A stretch of 5,625 nucleotides of DNA from Ignavibacteriales bacterium. GTDB taxonomy: Bacteria > Bacteroidota > Ignavibacteria > UBA10030. The stretch spans positions 1 to 5,625 of the forward strand of contig JACRFF010000281.1 of assembly GCA_016218005.1 (NCBI GenBank), in the 5' to 3' direction. The notes beneath the pieces were generated by a model. The model saw only the letters and a list, made by a program, of their open reading frames with translations, made no database searches and was not told the origin of the DNA. The translations under genes and the position numbers were made by a program. Below are positions 1 through 5,625 of the stretch, piece after piece; the stretch's first letter is position 1; every line of letters begins with the position of its first letter.

Positions 1-298
1 AATCGTGTCGAATACGCTGACATCAGCTCTGGTCTCAGCACGCACCGGCAAACGAATCCCAGATAGCCAATGCGGTTTTCGCTTGATGACACGAAAGGTG
101 ATCGAGCGGATTCATCTGACGACGCCTGGTTATGAAGCGGAAACGGAGTTTCTTCTTCGGGCCGCAGATTTAGGATTCCGCTTTGCTTCTGTTCGTGTTC
201 AGACAATATACCGAGGTGAGAAAAGCCATATGACGAACTGGCAAACGACGCGAAACTTTTTGAAAGTGTTGTTGGGGAAAACACATGTCGAGATTTGA
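1..298 (+). CDS. Family 2 glycosyltransferase, C-terminal part (5' end outside window)
   Basis: This is the last 98 codons of a gene that begins upstream; the frame is open from base 2 to the TGA at 296-298. The segment DSQCGFRLM, preceded by a TGKRIP stretch, matches the conserved region of dolichyl-phosphate-mannose-synthase-like GT2 enzymes, where DSQCGFR follows the catalytic core. The later IYRGEKSHM-NWQTTRNFLKVLL stretch matches the family's C-terminal end, which usually reads roughly Y-x-x-E-x-S. Such enzymes move a sugar from a nucleotide sugar to a polyprenyl phosphate or glycan at the cytoplasmic membrane face. No membrane segment is visible in this part. A GTG at base 5 could be taken for a start, but the protein would then lack the whole nucleotide-sugar-binding half, so the gene is read as partial. 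The last codons overlap pcm by 14 bases. The acceptor cannot be told from this fragment. Confidence 0.8.
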   Translation, partial: IVSNTLTSALVSARTGKRIPDSQCGFRLMTRKVIERIHLTTPGYEAETEFLLRAADLGFRFASVRVQTIYRGEKSHMTNWQTTRNFLKVLLGKTHVEI

Positions 299-923
299 TG
301 AAGAGCGACGGGAATTGGTCCAACAACTTCGTGAGCGCGGTATTACGGATGAGCGGGTGTTGGAGGCGATGGCAAAAGTCAATCGGCATGAGTTTGTTCG
401 TCAACCATTTCAGAATCGAGCGTACGAAGATACCGCGCTTCCGCTGGCCGCTGGGCAAACAATTTCACAGCCTTATACGGTCGCATTCATGACGCAAGAG
501 ATAGCGCCGCACGCCGGGTCGAAGATTTTGGAAATCGGAACCGGCTCCGGATATCAGGCCGCCGTTCTTGCTGAGCTTGAATGCCACGTCTTCACGATTG
601 AACGACAGATGGAGTTGTTCTTGGCAGCGCGGAAAACATTTACGCGGTGCGGCTACAAGATTCAGACACGATATGGCGACGGCACGATCGGTTGGTCTGA
701 GCACGCCCCGTATGACGGAATTATGGTCACCGCGGCGGCGCCACAGATTCCGGAAACGCTGTTGAAGCAACTCGGCGTCGGCGGGCGGTTAGTTATTCCC
801 ATTGGAGATAAAGAAGTTCAGAGTGTGGTCATTGTTCAGAACACTCCCGAAGGGTATACACGCCGGGAGGTCGCGGGCTTCAAGTTCGTACCGCTGATCG
901 GCAAACAAGGTTGGAACAAATAG
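285..923 (+). CDS. pcm: Protein-L-isoaspartate O-methyltransferase
   Basis: A 212-residue enzyme, the usual length for bacterial Pcm. It methylates the abnormal carboxyl of L-isoaspartyl residues in aged proteins using S-adenosylmethionine, which starts their repair in the cytoplasm. Visible motifs, in order: an N-terminal helix with RxxLVxxLRxRGI and VLEAMAKVNRHEFV (8-38); the family signature AYEDTALPL then GQTISQPY (46-64); SAM motif I, LEIGTGSGYQAAVLAEL (82-98); the acidic end of strand 2 in TIER (104-107); GDG (131-133); PYDGIMVTAAAPQIP (142-156); GGRLVIPIG (166-174); and the closing FVPLIGKQGW (201-210). All key positions look intact. The start ATG at 285 lies inside the end of the glycosyltransferase gene and has a GGGGA at 274-278, about 6 bases upstream, so translational coupling is likely. 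Recognition is firm; the only uncertainty is whether the glycosyltransferase shares its transcript. Confidence 0.96.
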   Translation: MSRFDEERRELVQQLRERGITDERVLEAMAKVNRHEFVRQPFQNRAYEDTALPLAAGQTISQPYTVAFMTQEIAPHAGSKILEIGTGSGYQAAVLAELECHVFTIERQMELFLAARKTFTRCGYKIQTRYGDGTIGWSEHAPYDGIMVTAAAPQIPETLLKQLGVGGRLVIPIGDKEVQSVVIVQNTPEGYTRREVAGFKFVPLIGKQGWNK

Positions 924-938
924 CTGCGTCAACCTTCC

Positions 939-1865
939 ATGGAGAATCTTGTTCTCGCACTTGTTGGTCCAACTGCTTCGGGAAAGACTGCGCTTTCGAT
1001 TGAACTTGCTGCGCGCATGAATGCCGAGATCGTTTCGGCGGATTCGCGGCAGGTCTATCGGTTTCTTGATATTGGAACGGCAAAACCTTCCCTCGATCAA
1101 AGCCAAGCAATCCCGCATCACTTCATTGATGTCGTAAATCCGGATGAGGAGTACAGCGCAGGTGTGTATGGAATAGCCGCTCGCACTGCCATTAGTGAGA
1201 TTATCCATCGTGGTAAACTTCCGATCCTTGTCGGCGGTTCCGGCTTGTACATCAAGAGTGTTATTGACGGTCTTTTCGATAGCTCGGGCCGCCACAAGAA
1301 TGTTCGGAGGCGGTTGGAGGAGAGATTGGCATCGGAGGGTGAGGATGTATTGCGTGAAGAACTTCGACGAATCGATCCAACATCTGCCGAAGCAATAGAA
1401 CGCGGAAAGCCGCGTCGCATCATCCGCGCAATAGAGGTGTTTGAAAAAACGGGGAAAACTATTTCGCAACACTTCGTTGAGCAATCGACACCGTTGCCGC
1501 ATCACATCGTCCAAGTTGGCTTGAACATCAAACGTTCGATGTTGTACGAGCGCATCAACGAGCGCGTGCTGCACATGATCCGGCTTGGACTCATTGATGA
1601 AGTTCGGTCGCTTCAGGCGAAGGGATATGACGAATCGCTGAACTCACTTCATACAGTCGGCTATCGAGAAACATTTGAATTCTTGCGCGGTGAGCTTTCA
1701 CTCGACGGGATGACTGCAAAGATACAACAGAAGACACGAAACTTTGCAAAGCGACAGATGACGTGGTTCCGGTCTGACAAACGAATTCATTGGATTGACT
1801 GCTCAGAGACGGAATCGGTAGGAGAATTAGCAAGCCGCGTTCAATCCATTCTGTCGCGTGGATGA
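939..1865 (+). CDS. miaA: tRNA dimethylallyltransferase
   Basis: A 308-residue protein, normal for MiaA, which adds a dimethylallyl group from DMAPP to N6 of A37 in tRNAs reading codons that start with U. Motifs seen: P-loop GPTASGKT (10-17); SADSRQVYR (33-41) with the catalytic Asp35; DIGTAKP (44-50); HHFIDVVNPDEEYSAGVY (60-77); VGGSGLYI (98-105); RRIIRAIEVFEKTGK (159-173); SLHTVGYRE (236-244), where many homologues have IGYKE; and the tRNA-binding TRNFAKRQMTWFR (266-278). The segment before RRIIRAIEV reads ERGKP, whereas many relatives have a PN(D/N)-type sequence; this is a mild difference. The start is the first ATG after the pcm stop, 15 bases downstream, and puts the P-loop at the expected distance from the N terminus. 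No clear Shine-Dalgarno sequence precedes it. It is probably cotranscribed with pcm. Confidence 0.97.
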   Translation: MENLVLALVGPTASGKTALSIELAARMNAEIVSADSRQVYRFLDIGTAKPSLDQSQAIPHHFIDVVNPDEEYSAGVYGIAARTAISEIIHRGKLPILVGGSGLYIKSVIDGLFDSSGRHKNVRRRLEERLASEGEDVLREELRRIDPTSAEAIERGKPRRIIRAIEVFEKTGKTISQHFVEQSTPLPHHIVQVGLNIKRSMLYERINERVLHMIRLGLIDEVRSLQAKGYDESLNSLHTVGYRETFEFLRGELSLDGMTAKIQQKTRNFAKRQMTWFRSDKRIHWIDCSETESVGELASRVQSILSRG

Positions 1866-1869
1866 TTCG

Positions 1870-1898
1870 TTGATTTTCCTGCGGTGTTTGAGTATATT
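1870..1898 (+). promoter_or_regulatory. Sigma70-like promoter for the tRNA-Pro gene
   Basis: A -35-like TTGATT (1870-1875) is followed after exactly 17 bases by a -10-like TATATT (1893-1898). These match the sigma70 consensus at four and five of six positions. Transcription would begin near 1904-1906, about a dozen bases before the mature tRNA end at 1917, which leaves a short leader for RNase P to remove. The element starts just after the miaA stop codon. The same stretch partly resembles the TAnnTTTG element of Bacteroidetes promoters, but with one extra base. Prediction from sequence only. Confidence 0.55.
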
Positions 1899-1916
1899 TT
1901 GATCACGGACAGTATG

Positions 1917-1991
1917 CGGGGCGTGGCTCAGCCTGGTTAGAGCGCTTGGTTCGGGACCAAGAGGTCGCGTGTTCGAATCACGCCGCCCCGA
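1917..1991 (+). tRNA. tRNA-Pro (anticodon CGG)
   Basis: The full cloverleaf can be drawn with no mismatch in its arms. The acceptor stem is CGGGGCG (1917-1923) with CGCCCCG (1984-1990). The D-arm is GCTC/GAGC (1926-1929, 1940-1943) around a loop containing GG. The anticodon stem is CTTGG/CCAAG with loop TTCGGGA (1950-1956), which puts anticodon CGG at 1952-1954 with G at position 37. The variable loop is AGGTC, and the T-arm is GCGTG/CACGC around TTCGAAT (1972-1978). A1991 is the discriminator. The C1-G72 pair and A73 agree with bacterial proline tRNA identity, as does G37, the usual site of TrmD methylation. CCA is not encoded (the next bases are CTC), so a CCA-adding enzyme must supply it. 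The tRNA reads the proline codon CCG. Confidence 0.97.
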
Positions 1992-1998
1992 CTCACTC

Positions 1999-2025
1999 AA
2001 ACCCAAGAGAACTCTCTTGGGTTTT
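1999..2025 (+). terminator. Rho-independent terminator after tRNA-Pro
   Basis: An 11-bp perfect stem pairs 1999-2009 (AAACCCAAGAG) with 2014-2024 (CTCTTGGGTTT) around the four-base loop AACT, and the T-run TTTT occupies 2022-2025. It starts 8 bases past the tRNA discriminator base, so it should end the tRNA transcript and set the 3' trailer. A second small perfect hairpin follows at once: GTGC (2026-2029), loop TTTT, GCAC (2034-2037), then more T residues. It may reinforce termination or be coincidental. Confidence 0.88.
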
Positions 2026-2091
2026 GTGCTTTTGCACCTTTTGAATCTCGTTCAATTCTTTCTACTTTCCTACAGAAAGCGGTCGTTCCTT

Positions 2092-3399
2092 ATGTCAATT
2101 CCCATCGTTGCAATAATCGGTAGGCCGAACGTCGGCAAATCAACGTTCTTCAATCGGATTCTCGGCGTGCGTGAAGCCATTGTCTACGGCACGCCGGGCG
2201 TTACGCGCGACCGCAAATACGCCGAAGCCGAGTGGTGCGGGAAAACCTTCTTGATAATCGATACCGGCGGATATGTTCCAACATCCGAGGATGTGTTCGA
2301 GAAGGCGATTCGCGAACAAGCCGCCATCGCCATCGAAGAAGCAGACGCCGTTGTGTTTGTCGTTGATGCGGTGGATGGCGTGATGCCTTTAGATAAAGAA
2401 ATCGCTAACCATCTTCGCCAATCTGAAAAACCTGTGCTGTTAGTAGCAAACAAGATCGATTCTGCCAACAGAGAAAACCTAACTGCGGAATTCTTTTCGC
2501 TTGGATTGGGAACGCCGTTTGGCCTATCGGCTTTGGGTGGAAGGCAAATCGGAGATTTCCTCGACCTTCTTACGGAGAGTTTTAAAAAAAGGGGAAGGAC
2601 GAAAAAAGAAAAACGGCTTCAGGTTGCAATTATCGGTAAACCCAACGTCGGCAAGTCTTCGTTGGTGAACGCCCTGCTGGGGAAATCCCGCTTAGTTGTA
2701 ACCGACATTCCTGGCACGACGCGCGACCCTATTGATTCAATTCTGTACCACAATGGCGAAGAGATTGTTATTGTGGATACGGCAGGATTGCGGAAGCGAA
2801 GCAAAGTTCAAGAGAGCATAGAATTCTATAGCACGCTGCGGGCGTTGCGCGCCATTGACCGGTGCGATGTAGCGGTGATTCTGCTGGATGCGGAGGATGG
2901 ATTAAACAAACAGGATATGCAAATCATCGATGAAACAATGCATCGCCACAGACCCGTGCTTATTGCCGTGAACAAATGGGACTTAGTGGAAAAGGAAACT
3001 AATACGGCACGAAACATCGAACGAGTCATCAAACAAAAACTCGGTCTCTACGATTTTTTGCCGGTGATCTTCATTTCAGCACTCACGAAACAACGTATCA
3101 GCAAAGTGATAGAGAAGGCTCAAAGCATCCACCAAGAACAATCTCGAAAACTGACAACCAGCAAACTCAACAAAGTTATGCTGCCGGAAATAGAACGATA
3201 TCCACCCAAAGTCAGCGCGTCGAAAGAAGTGAAGATCAAATACGTAACTCAGATAAAGACCTCGCCGCCGATGTTTGCGTTCTTCTGCAACGAACCGCAA
3301 TTGGTGCAAGAATCCTATCGACGGTTTCTTCAGAATCGGCTGCGCGAGCATTTTGGATTCGAAGGCGTTCCAATCGGAGTTGTGTTCAAAAAGAAATGA
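2092..3399 (+). CDS. der: Ribosome-assembly GTPase Der (EngA), two tandem G domains
   Basis: A 435-residue protein of standard Der length and layout; Der has two GTPase domains and a KH-like domain and is needed for maturation of the 50S ribosomal subunit. Domain 1 shows GRPNVGKS (10-17), the G2 Thr in GVTRDR (36-41), DTGG (57-60), NKID (120-123) and SALGG (146-150). A basic linker, KKRGRTKKEKR (165-175), leads to domain 2: GKPNVGKS (182-189), GTTRD (208-212), DTAGLRKR (229-236), NKWD (294-297) and SALT (329-332). The KH-like end includes PPMFAFFCN (392-400), SYRRFLQNRLRE (408-419) and FEGVPIG (423-429). The frame stays open upstream to 1969, but that extension lies in the tRNA gene and its terminator, so ATG 2092, directly before SIPIVAIIGRPNVGKS, is chosen. 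Upstream Shine-Dalgarno pairing is weak (AGAAAG near 2074-2079). It shares four bases (ATGA) with the next gene. Confidence 0.96.
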   Translation: MSIPIVAIIGRPNVGKSTFFNRILGVREAIVYGTPGVTRDRKYAEAEWCGKTFLIIDTGGYVPTSEDVFEKAIREQAAIAIEEADAVVFVVDAVDGVMPLDKEIANHLRQSEKPVLLVANKIDSANRENLTAEFFSLGLGTPFGLSALGGRQIGDFLDLLTESFKKRGRTKKEKRLQVAIIGKPNVGKSSLVNALLGKSRLVVTDIPGTTRDPIDSILYHNGEEIVIVDTAGLRKRSKVQESIEFYSTLRALRAIDRCDVAVILLDAEDGLNKQDMQIIDETMHRHRPVLIAVNKWDLVEKETNTARNIERVIKQKLGLYDFLPVIFISALTKQRISKVIEKAQSIHQEQSRKLTTSKLNKVMLPEIERYPPKVSASKEVKIKYVTQIKTSPPMFAFFCNEPQLVQESYRRFLQNRLREHFGFEGVPIGVVFKKK

Positions 3400-4739
3400 A
3401 AAATAGAATCGTTGTCATCGGCGGACTTGCGGCAGGTCCGAGTGCGGCGGCAAAAGCCAAGCGTGTCGACCCGGACACCGAAGTCGTTCTCTATGAGCAA
3501 GGTGAGCACGTCTCCTACGGCATTTGCGAAATTCCCTTTTGGTTAGGCGGCATCATTACCGATCCCGATCTGCTGAATCCGTTTTCCCCGGAACGATTAG
3601 GGCGAGAGAAAGGAGTGAAGGCGTTAACAAGCCACTTGGTCGAATACATCGATCCGGTACAACGGAAGATCATCGTCCGTGATCTATGGCGTGAGCGAGT
3701 CGTTGAATCAACTTTTCACAAGCTTGTCATGGCTGCGGGGTCGCTCTCACGACGGTTGAATGTTCATGGAGAGAACGCGCGAAATGTTTTCTTTCTCAAA
3801 TCGCTTGCCAACGGATATGCAATCAAGAATTGGTTGAAGCAGGAACATCCTCAGCGTGCCGTCATTGTTGGCGGCGGATATGTCGGGGTCGAGATGGCCG
3901 AGGCGTTGCGTCGGCAAGGGCTTCACGTTCAGTTGATTCTTCATCACTCGTTTCCATTGAACCGCCTCGAAGAACCGACGCGGCATGCTGTGCGTCAGAC
4001 GCTGCAGAACGCCGGCGTAGAGATTTTTGAAAATCAAATCGTAGAAAGATTCGAGGTGGATTCAGCCAACCGGGCGGCTGCCGTGGTTACAACCGCCGGA
4101 CGGCTCAACGGCGATCTGTTCGTCGTGGCTATCGGTGTGCAGCCGAATACTGAACTTGCGCGAAATGCAGGGATACGATTAGGCTCATTCGGTGGAATCG
4201 TGACGGACGAACGGCAGTGCACGAGCCTTGATGGCATCTATGCCGCAGGCGATTGTTGTGAAACAAAAAACTTGGTAACCAACCGCCACTCGTACATGCC
4301 GCTCGCCACGGTTGCCGCCCGGCAAGGCCGCATTGCCGGAGAAAATGTTGCAGGTGGGTCGGCACTTTTCAAGGGCGCGCTTGGATCGACGTCACTCAAA
4401 CTATTTGACAAGGAATTCTTCCACGCCGGCTTGACAAGCCAGCAAGCCCGTGAAGCAGGTTTTGATTGCAGGGTAGACGTGGTTGCGTCAACAACAAAAG
4501 TCGGATTCTATCCCGGTTCAGAGTCATCCACCGTCGTCGGGATTTCGGAACGGAAGACTCGCCGATTGCTCGGTGTGGATGCGTTCGGTGGCGTTGGAAC
4601 GGTGCACAGAGGAAATACCATGACGCTTGCCATCCAACAGCGAATGACGCTCGACGACATAGCGCGAACCGATCTGGCGTATTCTCCCCCATTTAGTCCG
4701 CTCTGGGATCCTATCCTGACACTTTCAACGCGAAGATAA
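3396..4739 (+). CDS. CoA-disulfide reductase-like FAD/NAD(P)H oxidoreductase
   Basis: A 447-residue flavoprotein of the single-cysteine pyridine nucleotide-disulfide reductase group (CoA-disulfide reductase, NADH oxidase, persulfide reductase). Motifs: the FAD site VVIGGLAAGPSAAAKAKR (6-23); the putative redox cysteine Cys44 in HVSYGICEIPF (38-48), where SYxxCGLPY is more usual; MAAGS (112-116); the NAD(P)H fold IVGGGYVGVEMAEALRRQG (157-175); VAIGVQPNTELA (244-255); the second FAD motif GIYAAGDCCE (280-289); PLATVAARQGRIAGEN (302-317); and a C-terminal dimerisation domain from about 328, ending in DLAYSPPFSPLWDPI (426-440). There is no C-terminal rhodanese domain. No acidic residue is evident at the end of the second NAD-fold strand (LILHHS), which weakly hints at NADPH. 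Its ATG sits in the der stop (ATGA), so the two are probably translationally coupled. The fold is certain; the substrate (CoA disulfide, another thiol, persulfide or oxygen) is not. Confidence 0.85.
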   Translation: MKNRIVVIGGLAAGPSAAAKAKRVDPDTEVVLYEQGEHVSYGICEIPFWLGGIITDPDLLNPFSPERLGREKGVKALTSHLVEYIDPVQRKIIVRDLWRERVVESTFHKLVMAAGSLSRRLNVHGENARNVFFLKSLANGYAIKNWLKQEHPQRAVIVGGGYVGVEMAEALRRQGLHVQLILHHSFPLNRLEEPTRHAVRQTLQNAGVEIFENQIVERFEVDSANRAAAVVTTAGRLNGDLFVVAIGVQPNTELARNAGIRLGSFGGIVTDERQCTSLDGIYAAGDCCETKNLVTNRHSYMPLATVAARQGRIAGENVAGGSALFKGALGSTSLKLFDKEFFHAGLTSQQAREAGFDCRVDVVASTTKVGFYPGSESSTVVGISERKTRRLLGVDAFGGVGTVHRGNTMTLAIQQRMTLDDIARTDLAYSPPFSPLWDPILTLSTRR

Positions 4740-4766
4740 CTCTGCGACCACAATCGAAAGCGAGCC

Positions 4767-5393
4767 ATGAAAAATCTGACAATCATCAACCATCCATTGG
4801 TGAAGCGAGACCTGACGGTTCTCCGCAATAAACAAACTCCAAACAATATTTTTCGCGCGGTTCTTCGTCGAACTGCGGCACTCATGGCGTACGAGGTAAC
4901 GCGTGATCTGCCGTTGAAGTCGGTGCAGATTTCGACGCCGCTTGAAGCAACCAAAGGCAGCAAAGTTGAAAAGCCGATTGTGCTTGTTCCCATTCTTCGC
5001 GCCGGTCTTGGACTTGTCGGCGGATTCGTTGAAGTGATTCCGGACGCCAACGTAGGCCACATCGGGCTCTTTCGCGACGAACAGTCGCTGCGCCCCGTGG
5101 ACTATTACTTCAAAGTGCCGAAACATCTCGGCACGTCTCTTGTTCTCCTGCTTGACCCCATGCTCGCAACCGGCGGCAGTGCGGTTGCGGCGATTGATTA
5201 TCTGAAACAGAAAGGGGCGCGCATGATTCGATTTGTCAGTCTCGTGGCGGCGCCTGCCGGCGTCAAAAAAATATCTCAGGCACATCCCAACGTGCGAATG
5301 TACACGTGCGCTTTGGATCGCGGACTCAATGAACACGGTTACATCCTGCCCGGGCTTGGCGACGCAGGAGATCGGATGTTTGGAACGGAGTAG
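4767..5393 (+). CDS. upp: Uracil phosphoribosyltransferase
   Basis: A 208-residue protein, the standard Upp length. It joins uracil to PRPP to make UMP in cytoplasmic pyrimidine salvage. Seen in order: the N-terminal NHPLVKRDLTVLRNKQTPNNIFR (8-30, typical of the family); VPILRAGLGLVGG (74-86); GHIGLFRDE (97-105), where GxYRDE is commoner; the PRPP-binding loop LLDPMLATGGSA (128-139); a VSLVAAP strand (157-163); and the uracil-binding end GYILPGLGDAGDR (191-203). All expected parts are present. The gap of 27 bases from the flavoprotein gene contains no terminator or evident promoter, which suggests cotranscription. Upstream Shine-Dalgarno pairing is weak (GAAAGCGAG near 4755-4763). No transport gene such as uraA lies next to it in this window. 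Confidence 0.97.
   Translation: MKNLTIINHPLVKRDLTVLRNKQTPNNIFRAVLRRTAALMAYEVTRDLPLKSVQISTPLEATKGSKVEKPIVLVPILRAGLGLVGGFVEVIPDANVGHIGLFRDEQSLRPVDYYFKVPKHLGTSLVLLLDPMLATGGSAVAAIDYLKQKGARMIRFVSLVAAPAGVKKISQAHPNVRMYTCALDRGLNEHGYILPGLGDAGDRMFGTE
5387..5390 (+). promoter_or_regulatory. Ribosome-binding site favouring the start at 5400
   Basis: GGAG lies at 5387-5390, within the last codons of upp, and ends 9 bases before the ATG at 5400. Two ATG codons stand in tandem here (5400 and 5403). The spacing of 9 fits the first better than the second, which would be 12 away. This is one of the clearer Shine-Dalgarno-like sites in the window. Confidence 0.45.
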
Positions 5394-5399
5394 ACCCAA

Positions 5400-5625
5400 A
5401 TGATGCGTCTCGTTGTTTCCGGTTTGTTGGTCGTGTTGGTAAACGGTTTTGCTGAATCGCAACGCCTGCTTGATCATGCAACGCTTCGGCTGGCGGTTGA
5501 TGCAATGCTGCATCAGCGCTATGACCGATCGGATTCGCTCGTACGAGCGTTCATTCAATCGTACCCGAGAGAGCCGATAGGATATTTAACGTTAGCGGGA
5601 TTGGAACAGTACCGCTCCATCGATC
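5400..5625 (+). CDS. Probable exported TPR-like protein (3' end outside window)
   Basis: A frame open from the ATG at 5400 to the window edge (75 complete codons), starting 6 bases after the upp stop. The N terminus looks like a Sec signal peptide: Arg3, a hydrophobic run LVVSGLLVVLVNGFA (4-18), and a plausible cleavage site GFA/ES (after Ala18). No lipobox cysteine is present. Residues 27-56 fit the spacing of a tetratricopeptide repeat: Leu31-Ala32 at consensus 7-8, Tyr41 at 17, Ser44 at 20 and Pro56 at 32. Tyr62, Leu65 and Ala66 then fit positions 4, 7 and 8 of a following repeat. This suggests a helical-repeat protein facing the periplasm or cell surface, perhaps a protein-interaction scaffold. 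I do not recognise a specific family and infer no function. Its closeness to upp suggests cotranscription. Confidence 0.6.
   Translation, partial: MMRLVVSGLLVVLVNGFAESQRLLDHATLRLAVDAMLHQRYDRSDSLVRAFIQSYPREPIGYLTLAGLEQYRSID

Noticed and set aside
5..298. A complete small protein starting at GTG 5
   Set aside because: The frame is open to the window edge and the sequence is plainly the C-terminal part of a GT2 enzyme, so it is a partial gene rather than a small standalone one.
789..1574. A 261-codon open frame on the minus strand across the end of pcm and most of miaA
   Set aside because: It lies antisense to two genes with intact family motifs, its translation shows no recognisable domain, and the frame is an expected by-product of the codon use of the + strand genes.
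939..1991. A functional link between miaA and the adjacent tRNA gene
   Set aside because: MiaA needs A37 with A36 in the anticodon loop. This tRNA-Pro has G36 and G37, so it is not a MiaA substrate; the adjacency is best read as coincidence.
2002..2021. The inverted repeat behind the tRNA as a regulator operator or riboswitch
   Set aside because: A stem followed by T residues just past a tRNA gene is fully explained as a rho-independent terminator, and there is no aptamer-sized leader or tRNA-dependent T-box motif.
1917..2037. The tRNA 3' end as an integration (att) site of a mobile element
   Set aside because: No repeated copy of the tRNA 3' end, no integrase and no accessory gene is seen in the window; the downstream DNA goes straight to der.
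4508..5558. Two long minus-strand frames (4508-5062 and 4725-5558)
   Set aside because: They are antisense to the flavoprotein, upp and the right-edge gene. They are rich in Arg, His and Cys, lack domains, and overlap each other; they are shadows of upp and its neighbours.

Overview
The window reads as an ordinary bacterial chromosome segment. It has roughly balanced GC and is densely packed, and every supported gene lies on the + strand. Seven protein-coding genes (two cut by the window edges) and one tRNA gene account for nearly all of it. The genes are housekeeping or metabolic ones with full-length, intact family motifs. I see no mobile element, CRISPR array, phage gene, toxin-antitoxin pair or defence module. 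Shine-Dalgarno-like sequences are weak or absent at several starts. That, plus the style of the proteins, faintly suggests a member of the Bacteroidetes/Chlorobi/Ignavibacteria group, but this is a tentative inference and the sequence does not settle it.

Region 1 (1-1865) is a tight cluster: the 3' end of a family 2 glycosyltransferase, a 14-base overlap into pcm (protein-L-isoaspartate O-methyltransferase), then after 15 bases miaA (tRNA dimethylallyltransferase). Region 2 (1866-2091) is the only sizeable non-coding part, about 225 bases. It holds a sigma70-like promoter, a complete tRNA-Pro with anticodon CGG and no encoded CCA, and a strong rho-independent terminator followed by a second small hairpin. 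Region 3 (2092-5393) is a second cluster: der (two-domain ribosome-assembly GTPase), a CoA-disulfide-reductase-like flavoprotein starting inside the der stop codon (ATGA), then upp (uracil phosphoribosyltransferase) after 27 bases. Region 4 (5400-5625) is the start of a gene for a probable exported TPR-like protein that runs off the right edge.

Functionally the genes touch protein repair (Pcm), tRNA modification (MiaA), tRNA supply (tRNA-Pro), ribosome assembly (Der), low-molecular-weight thiol or NAD(P)H redox chemistry (the flavoprotein) and pyrimidine salvage (Upp). They share a growth and translation theme but do not form one pathway. Points worth a second look are modest: a misleading in-frame extension of der back into the tRNA gene, the tandem hairpins behind the tRNA, the unusual active-site surroundings of the flavoprotein and its coupling to der, and the unidentified exported protein at the right edge. 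I found no convincing sign of an undescribed system.
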